Origin: an uncultured Atopobium sp.
Lineage (GTDB): Bacteria; Actinomycetota; Coriobacteriia; Coriobacteriales; Atopobiaceae
Length of the DNA: 6,525 nt
Assembly: GCA_946647055.1 (NCBI GenBank)
Contig: CAMPCT010000125.1
Span: 1-6,525 of the forward strand
Reading direction: 5' to 3'
The notes below the pieces were generated by a model. The model worked only from the letters and a program-made list of their open reading frames with translations. It searched no databases and was not told the DNA's origin. Positions 4,124 through 6,525 of the stretch are shown one piece after another. Each line of letters starts with the position of its first letter. The stretch's first letter is position 1. The translations under genes were made by a program, and so were the position numbers.

Positions 4124-6525
4124 ACGCGTTCTTCTTGGTACGCAGGGACAGGAACGCGAACAGGGCTGTGAGCAGTCCGAAGCCACCACACGTGCAGTTG
4201 AGGGCGGTCTGCCACCACGGAGTGACGGGGTGCATCTCGGTGGTCGTGGTCAGGCCGTTGGTGATGTTGGAGTGGGCGAGGGCCCAGAGCCACGCCTTGA
4301 TGGCCTTCTGCATCTCCTGCTGGTAGTAGGTGTCGGACGCGATGGCATCCCTGGAGTTCTCCATGATGCCAAAGCTGGTGTTGGCGAAGTTCGCGTTGGA
4401 GCTGGCGAGCATGATGCCGCCGCCGTACGCGACCGTGTCGACCCAGTTCATGTACTCGGCAGCCTGCGCGGCGGCCATGTCGGTGACGAACGCGCCGTCA
4501 AAGCCCCACTCGTTGCGGGCGATCTGGACGAGGATGCCCTCGTCGGCACCGGCGAACACGGCGCCTGCACGGTTGAAGGCGGTCATGACCGTGGCGGTGG
4601 TGTTGGTGGACATGATGCCCTGGAAGCAGCGCAGCTCGTTCTCACGGGCGGCCTGCTCGGTCATGAACGTGGACAGGCCGGAGCGGTTGAGCTCCTGGTG
4701 GTTGAACGCGTAGTGCTTGGCCTGGGTTGCGAGGCCCTTGGAGGAGGCGCCCCTGCAGAAGGCCATGGCGCACAGGTTGGTGAGGACGGGATCCTCGGAG
4801 TAGTACTCGTGGTTACGTGCGCAGTACGGGGTGCGGTGCAGGTTGACGCCCGGGCAGATGCAGACGCTCTCCTTGGCCCAGAGGGCGTCCTCGCCGTACA
4901 GCTGGCCCTCACGCTCGATGAGCTCGGTGTTGAAGGTGGAGGCGACGACGGGCTCGGTGGGGTTGGTGGCCATGGAGTAGGCCGCCTCGGGCTCGCTGCC
5001 GGTGACCTTGGTGGGAGCGGGGTCGTTGGCGCTCCAGCGGGTCTTGTAGCCGGCGATCTGGTCGTAGGCGAATCCGATCGGGCCGTCGTTCATGTAGGTA
5101 CGGGGCAGCATGACGGAGTCGATGTTCTCGATGTCGTCGCCGCCGCACTCGATGAACTGGATGGCCTCGTCGAGGGTGACCTGCTCGACCAGGCTCTGCC
5201 AGCGCGGGTCGTCGGGATCGGCGACCGTGACGTTGCCGTCGGCGTCGGTCTCGATCATGTCAACGATGGTGAGGCCGTTGTCGGCACCCCACGTGACGCC
5301 CTCGCCGTTGGCGTTGAGCACGTAGTTGTCGTTGTTGAGGCCGACCATCATCTCCTCGGTGGGGGTGATGTCGGTGACGGGAGCCCAGCCCTTCGTCCAG
5401 TCGGCACGGGTGGTGTACTCGGCGGTGTCGGGGATGAGCTTGTTGATGTCCATGTCCTGGAGGGCGTTCTGGACGTTGACGGAGTAGGTCTCGACGTCGG
5501 TGGCGTCGAGCGTCCAGAGGACGGCGTTCTCGGGGTTGATGACCTCGTCGGCCGTGACGCTGACAAGACCGTCGGTGGAGCCGGTCTTGAGGGCGAGGAC
5601 GTTGTTGAGGGCCTCGTGGGCGCCGTTGCCGATGGCGAAGTAGTAGTCGCCGGCCTCGAGGACCCAGGCACCCTGGGTGCCGTCGGCCTTGGTGACGGTC
5701 TCGTCATAGCTGGCGAAGAGGGCGGGGTCGATGTTGATGGCGACGGTCTCGCTGGCACCAGGCTCGAGCACGCCGGTCTTGGCGAAGCCCACGAGCTGGA
5801 TGGACGACTTCTCGACGCCACCCGCGGTGTAGGGCGTCTGGACGAAGAGCTCGACCACGGACTTGCCCGCGACGTCACCGGTGTTGGTGACGGTCACGAA
5901 GGCCTGGCCGCCACCCTCGACGGTGAGGTCGACGGACTCGAGCTTCTGCTCGAAGGTGGTGTAGGACATGCCGTAGCCAAACGGGTAGGAGACCTCGTCG
6001 GCGTAGTTCCAGGCGCTGCCCGTGGAGGAGCCGGCGGCGTCGGTGGCGTTGCCCTGGCCCAGGACCTGGTCCTCATAGCGGGTCTCATAGTACTTGTAGC
6101 CGTTGTAGATGCCCTCGGTCTCGACGATGTACGGGCTGTTCAGGTTGACGATGTCCTGCGTGTTGTTGGCATACAGGAAGAGGCCGAAGTTCTGCATGGC
6201 CGGCGAGGACGTGGAGTTGACCGCGTAGGTGTCGACCAGGTGGCCCGAGGGGCTCGAGTTGCCGGCGAGGAGGTCGGCGACGCCGTTGAGGCCAAAGAGG
6301 CCGGGGGCGCCGATCCACATGATGGCGTCGATCTCGGGGTCGTTCTTGAGCTCCTCGACCTCGAACGCGCAGTCGGAGTTGATGAGCACGATGACCTTGG
6401 TGCTGTGCTGCTTGGCAAGCTCGATCATGTCGCGCTCGTACTGCGAGAGGGCGAGCGGACGCTCGAAGCTGTCGCCCTCGGTGGCGCAGAACATGGTGGG
6501 CGCGTAGTCGGCGGCCTCGGAGTTG
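4122..6525 (-). CDS. Membrane-anchored GH3 beta-glycosidase with inverted domain order, partial at 5' end
   Basis: Retaining beta-glucosidase/beta-xylosidase-type enzyme. The frame is open to the right edge (in-frame residues NSEAADYAPT precede the Met at 6494), so the true start lies outside. Numbering 800 visible residues from 6524: the GH3 C-terminal domain comes first (about 1-190), with TEGDSFERPLALSQ (15-28; candidate acid/base Glu16) and YPFGYGMSYTTF (180-191). An Fn3-like domain follows (about 195-310), then a linker. The GH3 TIM barrel comes last (about 440-755): NDGPIGF (479-485), GEDALWAKESVCICPGVNLHRTP (544-566), ARNHEYYSEDP (569-579), AKHYAFNHQE (602-611) and EWGFDGAFVTDM (672-683) with predicted nucleophile Asp682. 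A hydrophobic segment (about 772-794) followed by RTKKNA is a C-terminal anchor with the tail inside, placing the enzyme outside the cell. Substrate is unknown; Met683 replaces the usual Trp after the nucleophile. It leads the visible operon. Confidence 0.93.
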   Translation of the reverse strand, partial: NSEAADYAPTMFCATEGDSFERPLALSQYERDMIELAKQHSTKVIVLINSDCAFEVEELKNDPEIDAIMWIGAPGLFGLNGVADLLAGNSSPSGHLVDTYAVNSTSSPAMQNFGLFLYANNTQDIVNLNSPYIVETEGIYNGYKYYETRYEDQVLGQGNATDAAGSSTGSAWNYADEVSYPFGYGMSYTTFEQKLESVDLTVEGGGQAFVTVTNTGDVAGKSVVELFVQTPYTAGGVEKSSIQLVGFAKTGVLEPGASETVAINIDPALFASYDETVTKADGTQGAWVLEAGDYYFAIGNGAHEALNNVLALKTGSTDGLVSVTADEVINPENAVLWTLDATDVETYSVNVQNALQDMDINKLIPDTAEYTTRADWTKGWAPVTDITPTEEMMVGLNNDNYVLNANGEGVTWGADNGLTIVDMIETDADGNVTVADPDDPRWQSLVEQVTLDEAIQFIECGGDDIENIDSVMLPRTYMNDGPIGFAYDQIAGYKTRWSANDPAPTKVTGSEPEAAYSMATNPTEPVVASTFNTELIEREGQLYGEDALWAKESVCICPGVNLHRTPYCARNHEYYSEDPVLTNLCAMAFCRGASSKGLATQAKHYAFNHQELNRSGLSTFMTEQAARENELRCFQGIMSTNTTATVMTAFNRAGAVFAGADEGILVQIARNEWGFDGAFVTDMAAAQAAEYMNWVDTVAYGGGIMLASSNANFANTSFGIMENSRDAIASDTYYQQEMQKAIKAWLWALAHSNITNGLTTTTEMHPVTPWWQTALNCTCGGFGLLTALFAFLSLRTKKNA

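Noticed and set aside
4109..4189. Twenty-seven-residue N-terminal extension of the small membrane protein
   Set aside because: It would overlap the GH3 end and adds a Cys/Arg-rich stretch before TM1, whereas a consensus ribosome site directly precedes 4108.
6492..6494. ATG at 6494 as the GH3 start
   Set aside because: The frame stays open to the window edge, and this Met falls in the middle of the GH3 C-terminal domain just before the acid/base motif.

Overview
The window is GC-rich, with strong G/C preference at codon third positions, and holds four tightly packed genes, all on the minus strand. Transcription runs from high to low coordinates. Base composition, well-formed Shine-Dalgarno sites and a gene set resembling gut-type carbohydrate loci suggest a high-GC intestinal or rumen actinobacterium, most likely Coriobacteriia (Olsenella/Collinsella/Atopobiaceae-like). 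That placement is an inference; no rRNA or other phylogenetic marker is present.

Layout in transcription order: (1) 6525-4122, the 3' 800 codons of a large GH3 beta-glycosidase. Its domain order is inverted (GH3 C-terminal domain, then Fn3-like domain, then the catalytic TIM barrel), and it ends in a transmembrane anchor. (2) 4108-3725, an unrecognised 127-residue protein with four predicted membrane segments, whose Shine-Dalgarno overlaps the GH3 stop codon. (3) An 80-base intercistronic gap containing a strong 12-15 bp stem-loop and a tandem 8-base repeat. (4) 3644-1224, an 806-residue cytoplasmic GH2 glycosidase of beta-galactosidase type. (5) 1219-1, a sugar transporter of the GPH/MelB-like MFS family, cut by the left window edge after 406 codons. 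Its ribosome binding site lies inside the end of the GH2 gene.

Read together, this looks like one glycoside-utilisation operon. A membrane-tethered extracellular GH3 would trim a beta-linked glycoside at the cell surface, possibly with the small membrane protein as a partner. The GPH transporter would bring the released sugar or remaining glycoside into the cell, and the GH2 would hydrolyse it there. The substrate cannot be read from the sequence. The intercistronic stem-loop divides the operon into a surface half (GH3 plus small membrane protein) and an intracellular half (GH2 plus transporter). No operon promoter, regulator gene, terminator with a U-tract, RNA gene, mobile element or CRISPR array is visible.

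The points most worth a second look are the permuted membrane-anchored GH3 paired with an undescribed four-TM protein, the intercistronic hairpin, and the apparent loss of MelB-type cation-site aspartates in the transporter.
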